Shown here piece by piece: positions 53,179 to 63,059 of a stretch of 64,000 bases of DNA. This stretch comes from Desulfosudis oleivorans (GTDB taxonomy: Bacteria > Desulfobacterota > Desulfobacteria > Desulfobacterales > SURF-7). Numbering within the stretch: the first letter of the stretch is position 1; each line of letters begins with the position of its first letter. Location: NCBI GenBank assembly GCA_020723305.1, contig DYJC01000005.1:157724-221723 (forward strand), in the 5' to 3' direction. A model generated the notes under the pieces. The model was given only the letters and a program-made list of their open reading frames with translations. It was not told the origin of the DNA and did no database searches. Position numbers and translations under genes: made by a program.

Positions 53179-54117
53179 ATGATCCGTGTTGAAAACCTGA
53201 CAAAGTATTACAATGAATTTTGCGCCGTGGATCAAATCAACCTCCACATCCGGAAAGGTGAAATTCTCGGTTTGCTCGGGCCGAATGGAGCCGGCAAAAC
53301 AACAACCCTAAGGATGTTGACAGGATTTTTCCTGCCAACATCCGGCAATATCCATGTAAAAGATTTTTCCATCTGGGAGAATTCTCTGGAAATCAAAAAA
53401 CTGATCGGCTATCTGCCTGAATCTGCCCCCCTTTATCACGGCATGCTTGTATATGACTATTTGAATTATGTGGCCAATATTCGTGGTCTCACTCCAGACC
53501 AGAAAATTTCAAGATTGAAAAAACTGGCTTCTCTGTGCGGCCTGAATAATATCATGCATCAGCCCATCAGCGAGTTGTCAAAAGGGCTGAAACAACGAGT
53601 CGGAATTGCACACGCCATGATGAGTGATCCGGAAATCCTTGTCTTGGATGAACCCACCTCAGGACTGGATCCAAACCAGATTGTTGAGATTCGTGAAATC
53701 ATTCGTCAGATTGGAAAAGAAAAAACCATTGTTCTGTCAACGCACATTCTGAGTGAAGCGGAAGCAGCATGTGATCGTGTCGTTATCATCAATCAGGGAA
53801 AAATTGTTGCAGATGGGAGTACGGAATCCCTGAAACAGACCGGTAACAGGGAGTATGGAATCAGACTTTCTTTGATGAATGCAACCGAAGATCATGTCAA
53901 AAAGAAGCTAATCGCTCTGGAAGGAATTTCAAACCTGGAAACGATTCCTTCGGATGACCCGGAGATATTGAGTCTGATGCTCACCTGCAAAAGCAAAGAT
54001 GATATTCGTGGTATGATTTATCAAAGAATAAAAGAAACCGAATGGATATTGATCGACTTCCATCAAGAAGGTAAGTCATTGGAGAATATTTTCCGTGAAC
54101 TGACCAAGGAGAACTGA
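53179..54117 (+). CDS. Gld-type ABC exporter ATPase
   Basis: 312 residues. Walker A GPNGAGKTT at 34-42, signature LSKGLKQR near 135, Walker B LVLDEPTSGLDP, and a C-terminal extension of about 90 residues typical of the GldA/NatA-like ATPases. Together with the next three genes it forms the conserved ATPase - permease - Gld-like periplasmic protein - DUF4340 set. In Bacteroidetes relatives are needed for gliding; elsewhere the substrate is unknown. AAAAGGAG ribosome site before the ATG. Confidence 0.92.
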   Translation: MIRVENLTKYYNEFCAVDQINLHIRKGEILGLLGPNGAGKTTTLRMLTGFFLPTSGNIHVKDFSIWENSLEIKKLIGYLPESAPLYHGMLVYDYLNYVANIRGLTPDQKISRLKKLASLCGLNNIMHQPISELSKGLKQRVGIAHAMMSDPEILVLDEPTSGLDPNQIVEIREIIRQIGKEKTIVLSTHILSEAEAACDRVVIINQGKIVADGSTESLKQTGNREYGIRLSLMNATEDHVKKKLIALEGISNLETIPSDDPEILSLMLTCKSKDDIRGMIYQRIKETEWILIDFHQEGKSLENIFRELTKEN

Positions 54118-54118
54118 T

Positions 54119-54823
54119 ATGAGGCAGGTAACCCATATTTTTAATAAAGAATTCAAAGATTATTTCATCTCCCCGATTGCATACATCGTAATATCCGTAT
54201 TTCTTATTGCAACTGGTTGGTTATTCTTTTCAACATTCTTTTTGTATAACCAAGTCAGCCTCCGAAACTTTTTTTCACTGCTGCCACTGATTTTTTCTTT
54301 TGTGATCCCGGCCATAACCATGAGACTTTTTTCTGAAGAAATCAACATTGGGTCCTATGAAATCTTACTGACCATGCCTGTTACATTCAAAGATGTAATT
54401 TTCGGAAAACTATTGGCCGGTGCAGCGATGGTGGTAGCCATGCTGGTGCCGACATTTGCCTACGCAATTACCGTAGCATTCCTTGGTGAACTCGACTGGG
54501 GGCCGATTGTGGGTGGTTATTTCGGTGCCATTCTTTTGGGAGTGGCCTTTACCTCAATCGGTTTGTTCGCTTCCTCTCTTACCCGGAATCAAATCATCGC
54601 TTTTATCATTGGTATGGCCATCTGCTTCAGTCTGACGCTGATCGATAAAATGCTGTTCCTTTTTCCTGGTTCAATACTTGGTGTAATTGGATACATAGGC
54701 GCAGATTTTCATTTCCAGAATATCTCGAAAGGCATCATTGATTCCCGGGATATCATTTATTTTCTCAGCGTAACTTTTATCAGCCTTTATGGTGCACAGC
54801 TTGCGATGCAAGAAAAGGAATAA
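54119..54823 (+). CDS. Gld-type ABC permease
   Basis: 234 residues, six hydrophobic segments, the ABC-2 permease layout with FNKEFKDYFISPIAYI at the N-terminus and SEEINIGSYEILLTMPVT, the family motif. One base separates it from the ATPase gene. It should dimerise in the membrane and bind the ATPase. Confidence 0.9.
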   Translation: MRQVTHIFNKEFKDYFISPIAYIVISVFLIATGWLFFSTFFLYNQVSLRNFFSLLPLIFSFVIPAITMRLFSEEINIGSYEILLTMPVTFKDVIFGKLLAGAAMVVAMLVPTFAYAITVAFLGELDWGPIVGGYFGAILLGVAFTSIGLFASSLTRNQIIAFIIGMAICFSLTLIDKMLFLFPGSILGVIGYIGADFHFQNISKGIIDSRDIIYFLSVTFISLYGAQLAMQEKE

Positions 54824-54830
54824 GGAGAAT

Positions 54831-57059
54831 ATGATGGGCACGACAAACAGATCCGGGAAATATATTAAATTTGTTATCTATCTGATTATCATTGTGCTAC
54901 TCAATATTGTCAGCACGACTTTATTTTCAAGGGTTGATTTAACCAGTAATCAAATATACTCTATCTCTGATGCGAGTAAAAAAGTAGTGGCAACTCTTTC
55001 AGAGCCTTTAACAATCAACGTTTTTTTCACGAAAAATCTTCCTGCACCTTACAATAATACAGAACAATATCTTCACGATCTTCTTGAAGAATATTCGATT
55101 TACGCAGGCAAACACAATAACTACTTCAACTTTCAGTTTTATGATATCAGCCCAGATGGAGAGGATGGAAGCGAAACCAGCAAAGATCACCGCGAGCTTG
55201 CCAAAAATTACGGAATCACACCGGTCCAAATCCGGGCAATCGAAAGAGATGAGATAAAATTTAAAAACGCATACATGGGCCTTGTAATTATACACGGCGA
55301 TATTATTGAAAAAATACCCACCATTGCTTCAGCAGATGGCCTTGAATATAAAATCACCACATCGATTCAAAAGATGAACAACAAAATCAGTGCCCTTCTT
55401 GCTTTGAAAAAGAAAATAAACATTACACTTTATCTTTCTTCTTCCATGAAACAGGTTGCTCCCTATATGGGGTTAAAGGATCTTCCATCGCTCCCTGATA
55501 GAATTGAAAAAGCAGTTGAAAAGTTGAACGGAAAAAACTACGGCAAACTTGAATTTACCTATCTTGATCCCTCAAATGATCCAGAGCTTGTAAAAGAAGC
55601 AAACCAGCAAGGCTTAATGACCCTGAAATGGCCGGCTGTCCCGAATCGAAATATACAGCCTGGTTCAGGGGTTATCGGTCTTGTCATGAAATATGGCGAA
55701 AAGGCAATTGATATACAACTGCTGAGCATGTTTCAGTTCCCCCTCATTGGTACAAAATATCAACTGATAGACATGGCGGATCTGGATGACATGTTGAATG
55801 AAAATATTGAAACGTTGATTGATATTAATGAAAATATCGGATTCCTTTCCGATCACGGAACATTAAGCCTGTTTAACAACCCGCAGATGAATCCAATGGA
55901 AGGAGGACAAACCGAGGGGCTTTCCAATTTCAATTCTTTGATATCTCAGAATTATTCTTTTAAACATATCCGTCTTAAAGAAGAAAATATTCCTGAAAGC
56001 CTGAATAGCTTGGTGATTGCCGGGCCTGCGGAAAACTTTACCGACTATGAACTATATCAAATCGATCAATTTTTGATGCAGGGAAAAAGCCTCGCTGTTT
56101 TTGCAGATTCGTTTCATGAAGTAATGCCTCAAAACCAACAGCCTTTTGCATTTAACCAGGGGCCGACCTATGTGCCGTTGAATACCGGCCTTGAAAAACT
56201 GCTCCATCATTATGGTATTCAAATAAAAAAATCATTTGTGCTGGATGAGTATTGCTATAAACAAGAAAAACCCGCTCAATTTGGCGGAGGTGAAACGCCA
56301 ATCTATTTTGCACCCATTATTCAACAGGAAAATATCAACAACAATCTGCCTTTCATGAAAAGTATAAAGGGCTTGATCGCTTTCAAAGTTTCCCCTCTTC
56401 AACTGATTGAAGAAAAACTAAAAAACAATAACATCACAGCGACGAAGCTCTTTTCGTCTTCCGAAAAATCCTGGGAGATGGAAGAAAGAATCAATCTGGA
56501 CCCCCGGTTTATCAGCCCACCAAGAACAGAGGACAAAAAAGAAAGCTTTCCGCTTGCCTATCTCCTGGAAGGCGAATTTCAAAGCTTTTTTGATGGAAAA
56601 CCCATTCCGGAAAAAATCATGGAATCGGATGATTCTAAAGAAAAGAATATTGAAAATATTGGGCCCCGGAACAAGGATGAAGAAAAGCCGGAGATAGACC
56701 CTTCAACAGTTGAAGGAAAAGCTAAATTTATCTCCAAAAGCAAGCCTGCAAAAATTTTTATTCTCGCATCCTCAGAAATGTTAAAAAACAATATTCTGGA
56801 TGAAGAAGGAAAAGGACCGAACACAACCTTTATCCTGAATACCATAGACTACCTGAACAATCGAAATGATATTGCTTTGATGCGCAGTAAAGAGCAACGT
56901 TTAAACCCATTATTTGAAACCGATGCGTTGAAAAAATCCATTATCAAAGCTTTTAATATAGCAGGATTGCCGATACTGGTTGCATTTTTCGGTCTTTTTG
57001 TGTGGTTCAAGCGACATGCCAGGAAAAAACAGATACAGATGATATTCCAGAATAATTAA
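54831..57059 (+). CDS. GldG-like ABC-associated protein
   Basis: 742 residues from the ATG at 54831 (AAGGAG before it). N-terminal membrane anchor (about 14-35), then DLTSNQIYSISDASKKV, the usual start of GldG-like periplasmic proteins, a large alpha/beta domain (about 60-560) with an IFT52/Gld-like fold, a variable charged stretch (about 590-650), and a C-terminal transmembrane helix (about 705-725). It works with the ABC permease; role and ligand are unknown. Confidence 0.88.
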   Translation: MMGTTNRSGKYIKFVIYLIIIVLLNIVSTTLFSRVDLTSNQIYSISDASKKVVATLSEPLTINVFFTKNLPAPYNNTEQYLHDLLEEYSIYAGKHNNYFNFQFYDISPDGEDGSETSKDHRELAKNYGITPVQIRAIERDEIKFKNAYMGLVIIHGDIIEKIPTIASADGLEYKITTSIQKMNNKISALLALKKKINITLYLSSSMKQVAPYMGLKDLPSLPDRIEKAVEKLNGKNYGKLEFTYLDPSNDPELVKEANQQGLMTLKWPAVPNRNIQPGSGVIGLVMKYGEKAIDIQLLSMFQFPLIGTKYQLIDMADLDDMLNENIETLIDINENIGFLSDHGTLSLFNNPQMNPMEGGQTEGLSNFNSLISQNYSFKHIRLKEENIPESLNSLVIAGPAENFTDYELYQIDQFLMQGKSLAVFADSFHEVMPQNQQPFAFNQGPTYVPLNTGLEKLLHHYGIQIKKSFVLDEYCYKQEKPAQFGGGETPIYFAPIIQQENINNNLPFMKSIKGLIAFKVSPLQLIEEKLKNNNITATKLFSSSEKSWEMEERINLDPRFISPPRTEDKKESFPLAYLLEGEFQSFFDGKPIPEKIMESDDSKEKNIENIGPRNKDEEKPEIDPSTVEGKAKFISKSKPAKIFILASSEMLKNNILDEEGKGPNTTFILNTIDYLNNRNDIALMRSKEQRLNPLFETDALKKSIIKAFNIAGLPILVAFFGLFVWFKRHARKKQIQMIFQNN

Positions 57060-57107
57060 TTATCCTAACTAACTCTTTTAATACTAATAAAAAGGTTATC
57101 GATCAAA

Positions 57108-58070
57108 ATGAAAAAAGAAGCTATTGTACTTGCAGTTATATTTGTCGCACTATTACTATACCTTGTTTTTCATCAGTCAGATAATATTCATTATCAGCTT
57201 CCCGAGATTTCCAAAATCCCACAAAAAACGATTTCCAAAATCGAAATAACAAAAGATGCGGATAAAATTATTTTAACCCGGAAGGATGACAAATGGCTGA
57301 TTATGCCGGAGCAGTACCCGGCAGACAGTGGAACGGTCAATCAGATTATCGATATCGTTAATAATCTTTCTGTAACCGCATTGGTTTCTGAGTCTGAAAA
57401 TTATCTTCGATATGAACTGGATGAAAAAAATCGAATCCATGTAAAGGCCTTTGCGGGAGATGACGTAAAAAGAGAATTCTACATCGGGAAAACTGCGCCC
57501 TCCTTCAACCATACCTTTATCCGGCTGGAAAAAGACCCCAGAGTGTATCATGCCCGAGATAATTTCAGATCCAAATTTGATCAAACAACAGACAATCTGA
57601 GAGATAAAACAGCCCTGTCTTTCAATATGAATGACATCCAGGAAGTCATCATAGAAAAGGAAAAAAGGCAGATGACATTTATGAAAAAACAGATTCCCAT
57701 TGAGTTAAATGCCAATAAGTCCAAAAAGCCGGATCAAAAAGAGATATCTCCGGAAGTAAAACAGATATGGCAGGATGTTTCAGGAAAAAATATAGAGGAC
57801 ATGAAAATTAACAATTTTCTCTCCACACTCTCAACCCTTCGTTGTAAAAATTACGTAGCAAACAAAACCAAAGATGAACTGAAAAATCTTATTTTTACAG
57901 CAAAGTTGAAGGGGACAAACGAATATTCCATTTCAATCTTTGCTATTGAAAAGAATAAGGAGGAATACCCGGCGACCTCATCCCAGAATGACTACCCTTT
58001 TACGATTGACAAAACTACAGCTGATTCAATCCTGTCTGCACTTAATGAAAAAGAAGAGAAAAAATCTTGA
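57108..58070 (+). CDS. DUF4340 domain protein
   Basis: 320 residues. N-terminal membrane helix (about 5-20), then the repeated DUF4340 pattern ISKIEITKDADKIILTRKDDKWLI, followed by NQIIDIVNNLS and FYIGKTAPSFNHTFIRL. The family nearly always sits behind Gld-type ABC genes, as here; it is probably a periplasmic partner. Unusually charged 190-215 region. 48 bases after the GldG-like gene. Confidence 0.87.
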   Translation: MKKEAIVLAVIFVALLLYLVFHQSDNIHYQLPEISKIPQKTISKIEITKDADKIILTRKDDKWLIMPEQYPADSGTVNQIIDIVNNLSVTALVSESENYLRYELDEKNRIHVKAFAGDDVKREFYIGKTAPSFNHTFIRLEKDPRVYHARDNFRSKFDQTTDNLRDKTALSFNMNDIQEVIIEKEKRQMTFMKKQIPIELNANKSKKPDQKEISPEVKQIWQDVSGKNIEDMKINNFLSTLSTLRCKNYVANKTKDELKNLIFTAKLKGTNEYSISIFAIEKNKEEYPATSSQNDYPFTIDKTTADSILSALNEKEEKKS

Positions 58071-58082
58071 TATTTCCTTTTG

Positions 58083-58120
58083 CAGGCCAATCGAAAATCG
58101 ATTGGCCTGAATTTTGTCTT
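58083..58120 (+). terminator. Intrinsic terminator of the Gld-type operon
   Basis: CAGGCCAATCGA (58083-58094) and TCGATTGGCCTG (58098-58109) make a perfect 12-bp stem with a 3-base loop, then AATTTTGTCTTTT. It lies between the operon and the convergent membrane-protein gene. Confidence 0.75.
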
Positions 58121-58195
58121 TTCCGGCTTGAAGCATGGAACTGGATATCCAAAAGATAACGATGGCCAAGAGATAAAAAAACACAAGTGGAAGCA

Positions 58196-58891
58196 TCAAA
58201 TCAATTTTTCCACCAGAAAATAAAAAGATACTGCGCTACCGAGATAAAGCCGCATTACAACAAAAGCAGCCACTACTTTATGCAATAGATTTCGATTTTT
58301 AACAATCTTGTAACTGTACCATGCTGCAAGGCCCAATATAATTTCCGGAACAAGAATATAGAGAGCAACATGCCCAACCATGGTTATGTTCTTTGCATAC
58401 CACGAATCCAGCATCCATAGTGTCTGCTCAGAGCCCCCAAAAATGATAAGCGATAAAGCCGCAACAACAAGAACTGCTTTCCCCTGTGTATATCGTTTTT
58501 CAATTTGTTCACCAACAAACAGTATCATAAATAATGGAATCGTCCACAATCCCATCATGTATCCGGATACGGTTCCAATCTTGAACAATCCATCCTCAGG
58601 GAAAACCAGAATATCCAACTGTGCTGATAAAAACCAATCCGGAAAAACCTGAAACACACTCAGGATTGCGGAAAATATCCAAAGCTGAAGCCACTCATCA
58701 TCCTTGCGAATCCACCCGACGAACATAAGAATCAGGTTGTAAACAGCCACGAGAATAAAAAGCCTGACTCCGGATCTGATACTAATGGGCGCTGAAATCA
58801 ACAGAATGGAGATCAGGATAAACAGGATGTGAACAACCACGGCGTCCCTTTCCTGGGTGGTAAAACCAATTGATCTCAGAAAAGTTTGCAT
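58196..58891 (-). CDS. Integral membrane protein of unknown function
   Basis: 231 residues with about seven hydrophobic helices (roughly 17-35, 42-60, 68-88, 105-127, 137-155, 168-188, 205-228). No motif of a known transporter is visible. It starts 26 bases after the TonB receptor gene on the same strand, so it is probably cotranscribed and may help use or export the receptor's substrate; that is positional inference only. Confidence 0.75.
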   Translation of the reverse strand: MQTFLRSIGFTTQERDAVVVHILFILISILLISAPISIRSGVRLFILVAVYNLILMFVGWIRKDDEWLQLWIFSAILSVFQVFPDWFLSAQLDILVFPEDGLFKIGTVSGYMMGLWTIPLFMILFVGEQIEKRYTQGKAVLVVAALSLIIFGGSEQTLWMLDSWYAKNITMVGHVALYILVPEIILGLAAWYSYKIVKNRNLLHKVVAAFVVMRLYLGSAVSFYFLVEKLI

Positions 58892-58916
58892 CTAGGCTCC
58901 TTTTTTTATCCGAAAC

Positions 58917-61088
58917 TCAGAACGTGTAACTCAACTTTAAACCCAAAGAACGGCCTCTTTCCGCCCAATACCCGGCCAATGGAAGTGTGTATTTTGAATC
59001 ATCATTATCCAAAATATTTTTTACATAGAAAGATATATCTAAAGTTTTCCAGTACACATCTCTGAATAAAAGGGTCACATCCACAAAATGCTCTGGACCG
59101 AGCGTCTCATAGGTTGTTGAATTGTTCGGAACCTGGCCTGTCATCCAGTGCCATCCCCGGTAATGAAAATTTGTCATAATATTATGAGGAAAACTCAAAT
59201 CAATTCCAAGATTCCACATCTGGTGAGGGAAATGAAGCAAGGTCCGATCATCGGCAAACAGAAACTGACCTTCAAAACTGTAAGTAACGCCACTTGCCGA
59301 ACCTTCCAGATTATCGATCTTTGATCGAAGTACTCGGGAATAATTCCCATACCAGGTCACCATTTTATGAAGTTTATGGCGTACATCCCACTCCAAACCA
59401 TTGGTCACAATATTATTTGAATTTACATAGAAAAGAATATGGTCAACACCGTTAACGGTAACAGGATATCCATAGTAATTGAAAGCATTTTTAATTATAG
59501 TATGATACCCGGTTACACTTGTATGGATATTTTTCGTAGAATAGATGAGTTGAAGATCATGGGAATCGACCTCTTCTGACTTATTTACACCAAGATACGG
59601 TTTCGGTTCTGTATCCCACATTCCTTGAAGCATTGGAATTTGACCCAAAAAACTCTTGGCCACCGGCGGCCTTACATATCCGGTGTTATAAAGATATTTT
59701 GTGGTCCAATTCTGACCGATCCCTAAAATCGACGCAAATCTGGGCAGCACTTTTGTTTTGTCTTCACGTAAATCATTATGATCTAAACGCAGACCAAAGA
59801 TTAAGTTCAGATTTTGAAACACACTCCAGTTGTCTTCTATGTAGGCAGCCATGGTTACATCCCGATCTTCTGGAATCACCAATGGGACAACCTCCATCGT
59901 AGTCCCGGTTGTATCTTCAGGCAAGGGATATTGAAGGCTCTGATAAATGGGATCCACCTCTGTTTGAACCATGCTGACTCCGGAAAGCAACTGATGTCTG
60001 TTTATCACCCTTGCCCGCAGCATGCTTTCAAATCCCAAACGTGTTTCTCTACTGTAATAAGATTCTTCCAGCTTGGTTAAACCGGATGTAACAACCGGAT
60101 TTGCCTGGCCTTGCCATCGTTCCATCATGTCTGTAAAGATTCTGGTTTCAAGGGAACTGTTTTTATAAATATCTTTTTTATGTCCAATATCGATATAATA
60201 ATGCTTTTTTCGATTATACTCTGCTGGAAGCGGGGTATTGATATCAAACCAGTTCGGTGTTGAATCCAGCCTGGAATCAAGGAGGTCTGCGGCTCTGGCC
60301 GTAAAAGTGAATTGGCGCTGCTTCATTTTTCCATAAAGCTCCCACGAATCCTTAATCTCATCCATCGGACCTAATTGAAAAAAATTCTCGTGCGGGCGAA
60401 ATCCATCTTCAGGGTAACCATCCGATTTCGCACTTGTAAAAGAAAGCATCACATCATGATCATCATCCTCTTTATTGCCATACAATATATTGGCATATCG
60501 ATATCCGTCTTCGGTCGCACCATCAACTGTCGTCTGTAATCCATTGATGTCTCCACCATCCTTGGTGATAATGTGGATGATTCCAAGAGCAGCATCACTG
60601 CCCCATAACGTTGATCCTGGCCCCCGGACAATCTCGACCCGTTTTACTTGGGAAATCAACGGAAAAATAAAATAATCGTCAGGCCCTTTGTCGACAATAC
60701 TATTCATATTATGACCATCAATTAATAGAAGAAACGGTTCATTCTCGCCTGCGACAATTCCCCGTGTTCCAATCAATGGATTTGCTACGTTTCGTGTGGG
60801 CATAAATCCGACAGTTCGCGCTAACAGCTCATTAACATTACGGATTCCTTGACGCTTGATGTCTTCCGACGTGTATACGGTAATTACTGACGGAGCATGT
60901 AGAATGGATTGTTCATTTTTGGATGCTGTGAGAACAACCCCTTCTGCCTGAAGCCACTCGATCTCATCTTCAATCCCACTATCAGCCTTTCTTGAATTCG
61001 GAATATCTTTCTCTATACAATAGGCTGTAAGGCTGCTGGAAAATATGATCGTTAATGCGAGGAGAAAACCTTTGCTTAGTTTTATCAT
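58917..61088 (-). CDS. TonB-dependent outer membrane receptor
   Basis: 723 residues from the ATG at 61088, preceded by GGAAGGTGG; a frame extension to 61124 adds a non-signal-like stretch. Signal peptide, then a plug domain (about 60-185) with VLTASKNEQSILHAPSVITVYT as the TonB-box/plug start, RNVNELLARTVGF and GPGSTLWGSDAALGIIHIIT. The rest is a 22-stranded-type barrel ending in LKLSYTF. Ligand unknown: siderophore, cobalamin or carbohydrate are all possible. Cotranscribed with the following membrane protein gene. Confidence 0.93.
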   Translation of the reverse strand: MIKLSKGFLLALTIIFSSSLTAYCIEKDIPNSRKADSGIEDEIEWLQAEGVVLTASKNEQSILHAPSVITVYTSEDIKRQGIRNVNELLARTVGFMPTRNVANPLIGTRGIVAGENEPFLLLIDGHNMNSIVDKGPDDYFIFPLISQVKRVEIVRGPGSTLWGSDAALGIIHIITKDGGDINGLQTTVDGATEDGYRYANILYGNKEDDDHDVMLSFTSAKSDGYPEDGFRPHENFFQLGPMDEIKDSWELYGKMKQRQFTFTARAADLLDSRLDSTPNWFDINTPLPAEYNRKKHYYIDIGHKKDIYKNSSLETRIFTDMMERWQGQANPVVTSGLTKLEESYYSRETRLGFESMLRARVINRHQLLSGVSMVQTEVDPIYQSLQYPLPEDTTGTTMEVVPLVIPEDRDVTMAAYIEDNWSVFQNLNLIFGLRLDHNDLREDKTKVLPRFASILGIGQNWTTKYLYNTGYVRPPVAKSFLGQIPMLQGMWDTEPKPYLGVNKSEEVDSHDLQLIYSTKNIHTSVTGYHTIIKNAFNYYGYPVTVNGVDHILFYVNSNNIVTNGLEWDVRHKLHKMVTWYGNYSRVLRSKIDNLEGSASGVTYSFEGQFLFADDRTLLHFPHQMWNLGIDLSFPHNIMTNFHYRGWHWMTGQVPNNSTTYETLGPEHFVDVTLLFRDVYWKTLDISFYVKNILDNDDSKYTLPLAGYWAERGRSLGLKLSYTF

Positions 61089-61179
61089 AACCACCTTCCA
61101 AATAAATTGTGTATATAAATTCATTGCTTTGCAAGCTAAGAAAAAGCAGGCACTGTGTCAAGGAAGAAATTTATAGGTA

Positions 61180-61213
61180 GGAAAACAGACAGCTCTCAGG
61201 AGAGCTGTCTGTT
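61180..61213 (-). terminator. Intrinsic terminator of the aminotransferase gene
   Basis: AACAGACAGCTCT (61184-61196) and AGAGCTGTCTGTT (61201-61213) form a perfect 13-bp stem with a CAGG loop. Read leftward it ends in a TTTTC run, just after the aminotransferase stop. Confidence 0.75.
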
Positions 61214-61230
61214 CTAATTCAATCAAGGTT

Positions 61231-62715
61231 TTATTTGGCAAGAATAATATCCGGATTGGCCTGCCCCAGTTCACTCGGATATTTTTGAATCGTTATTTTC
61301 AATGCATCTGCCACTTTTGCAATAACTTCATCTGACATACCATGCTTTATTCGGATGACCTCTACAGGCAGTCCATCTTTTCCAACAATATTCTGATTGC
61401 GAACAGGAACCACATAAATACCATAATCATCTCCCATTCTATCCGCGCCTTTATGGTTTATATTTACCATATCAAACATTCCAGATCTATTTTTCATCCA
61501 CTTCCAGGAGAGCGCTTCTGATAATTTATGTCTGGAATCTCTGACGATCGTAACAAATGTCTGGTTGTCTTTTTCATGTGCCTCTCGAAGAGATTTATCA
61601 TTGGCCATTTCGGTTAAATGCGACCAGGTATCCGGCATTGCCAGAAATGAATTTCGGTTTTCTGTAACAAGATAACTAGATATTTCAGATCGTTGATCTC
61701 CGATTCCCAGGAAAAGATGATGAAAAGCAAGCCTGGATGCATATTTATCTTTTTTACCGCGGGAACTCTGAATACCATGTGGAGCCCCTATCTTTTTTAG
61801 TATCCTGTAAATTTCACTGTCCGGATCAAAATCCGGATCAAAATTCGGATACGCAATATCATGTTCACTGTAAAACCGTTTATCAACGAGAATCTGAACA
61901 ATATTCTCATTATCCTCTTTTGTTCTTCTGGTTCCGATAAAATTGTTGCCGGTACTCATATCAAACAGAAACATGGTGGTTTTGGGATCCAACATCTCCG
62001 CTGCTTTTTGAAATGATTTAAAATCAAACTCTCCATTTTCGTTCATATACCGATACCTAACAATTTTTAAGTTATCAAAGGTCGCAGCGTAGGCTCCATA
62101 AAAATTTGTACCCATAACAATGGTATCAATGGAAGGGAGATCCAGAGAATGACGAACAGAATTCAGTACCGGAATTGTCAAATGTTTATATCCACTTGCC
62201 ATTCCAATAGTTTGATATGAGATGGTCTTTTCCGCATCATACGCCCCTTTGCCATATATGTCTTCTCCATCAAATTGAATAGCCACTTGAAGCGCAGGGG
62301 CAACCGGTGTTCCATATGCTGCTGGATTTTTGGTCAGATCATCGCCAAACTGATGGTCTCTGTATCTTTCAAGGGCTCTTTGTTGAGCAATAAACACAGC
62401 AGGAGAATGAAAAATCTTACCTTTTTTATTTTTAAATATCTCACACTCTTTATGGGTGTATCCTTTTTCCTCAGCCTCTTCTATAGAATCATACCAGGAG
62501 TTACTTTTCCTATGGTATACTCTAATTCGGTCTTTATCATTAAAAACCATCCCCTGAGCCAAAGACACTTTATCCGGTCTTGCATCCGAATTATATAACG
62601 CTTGTCTTGCAGCAATAGGGTTTTGAGGTTTTTTTTGAACTTTCTTCCCGTTATTTATCCACAAACCGGCTGAAAAGTTTTTGGCGCTTTCACATAACTG
62701 ATAAAGATCTATCAT
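61231..62715 (-). CDS. Divergent aspartate/aromatic aminotransferase-like protein
   Basis: 494 residues. The key PLP residues can be matched by spacing to aspartate aminotransferase: N258 (NFIG for NPTG), D286 and Y289 (DIAY), and K322 (36 after D286, as 222 to 258 in AspC), with Y325, R328 and a C-terminal RIKHGMSDE for the substrate-binding Arg. The N-terminus is about 90 residues longer than AspC and includes a WINNGKKVQKKPQNP segment. Motifs are otherwise weak, so substrate is unknown; cysteine-sulfinate, aspartate or aromatic amino acids are candidates. Stand-alone gene. Confidence 0.75.
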   Translation of the reverse strand: MIDLYQLCESAKNFSAGLWINNGKKVQKKPQNPIAARQALYNSDARPDKVSLAQGMVFNDKDRIRVYHRKSNSWYDSIEEAEEKGYTHKECEIFKNKKGKIFHSPAVFIAQQRALERYRDHQFGDDLTKNPAAYGTPVAPALQVAIQFDGEDIYGKGAYDAEKTISYQTIGMASGYKHLTIPVLNSVRHSLDLPSIDTIVMGTNFYGAYAATFDNLKIVRYRYMNENGEFDFKSFQKAAEMLDPKTTMFLFDMSTGNNFIGTRRTKEDNENIVQILVDKRFYSEHDIAYPNFDPDFDPDSEIYRILKKIGAPHGIQSSRGKKDKYASRLAFHHLFLGIGDQRSEISSYLVTENRNSFLAMPDTWSHLTEMANDKSLREAHEKDNQTFVTIVRDSRHKLSEALSWKWMKNRSGMFDMVNINHKGADRMGDDYGIYVVPVRNQNIVGKDGLPVEVIRIKHGMSDEVIAKVADALKITIQKYPSELGQANPDIILAK

Positions 62716-63059
62716 TTTACTATCCTATCCTGATTAAAAATGTTTTAAGAGTTAAAGATATTGTTCTTTTTCTGAAAAAAACAGTTGATTATAGGCATCT
62801 TGAGCTTTCTTCAGCCTTCAACTATTTTCTGCTATATAATCAAAATCACGTTCATGTCAATAAGGACACAGAACTCTCTTTTGTTTTTCATGTTTTACAG
62901 TATACTTGGTAACATACAGTTATTTTATGACATTTTTTCTCATAACCTATTTATTTCCTTGACACAATCAACAAATCAACGTATTGGAGTATACGTTTTC
63001 GCGAACATCCAATACGTTTCAGCAGATTCAGATCGACTGAAACGGCTTAAGGGGGAAAT
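62716..63059 (+). promoter_or_regulatory. Control region of the cysteine miniprotein: promoter and 11-bp inverted repeat
   Basis: 344 AT-rich bases. A perfect TTGACA lies at 62959-62964; the position of a -10 17 bases later reads TATTGG (62982-62987), poor for sigma-70. AACGTATTGGA (62978-62988) and TCCAATACGTT (63008-63018) are perfect 11-base arms that cover that -10 position, with the palindrome TTCGCGAA between them. The arrangement suggests an operator or activator site for the gene starting at 63060. A longer 126-codon frame through here is not supported. Confidence 0.45.

Noticed and set aside
53179..58070. Gliding motility machinery
   Set aside because: Only the Gld-type ABC part is present, which occurs in many non-gliding bacteria; no SprA, GldK-N or adhesin genes are seen.
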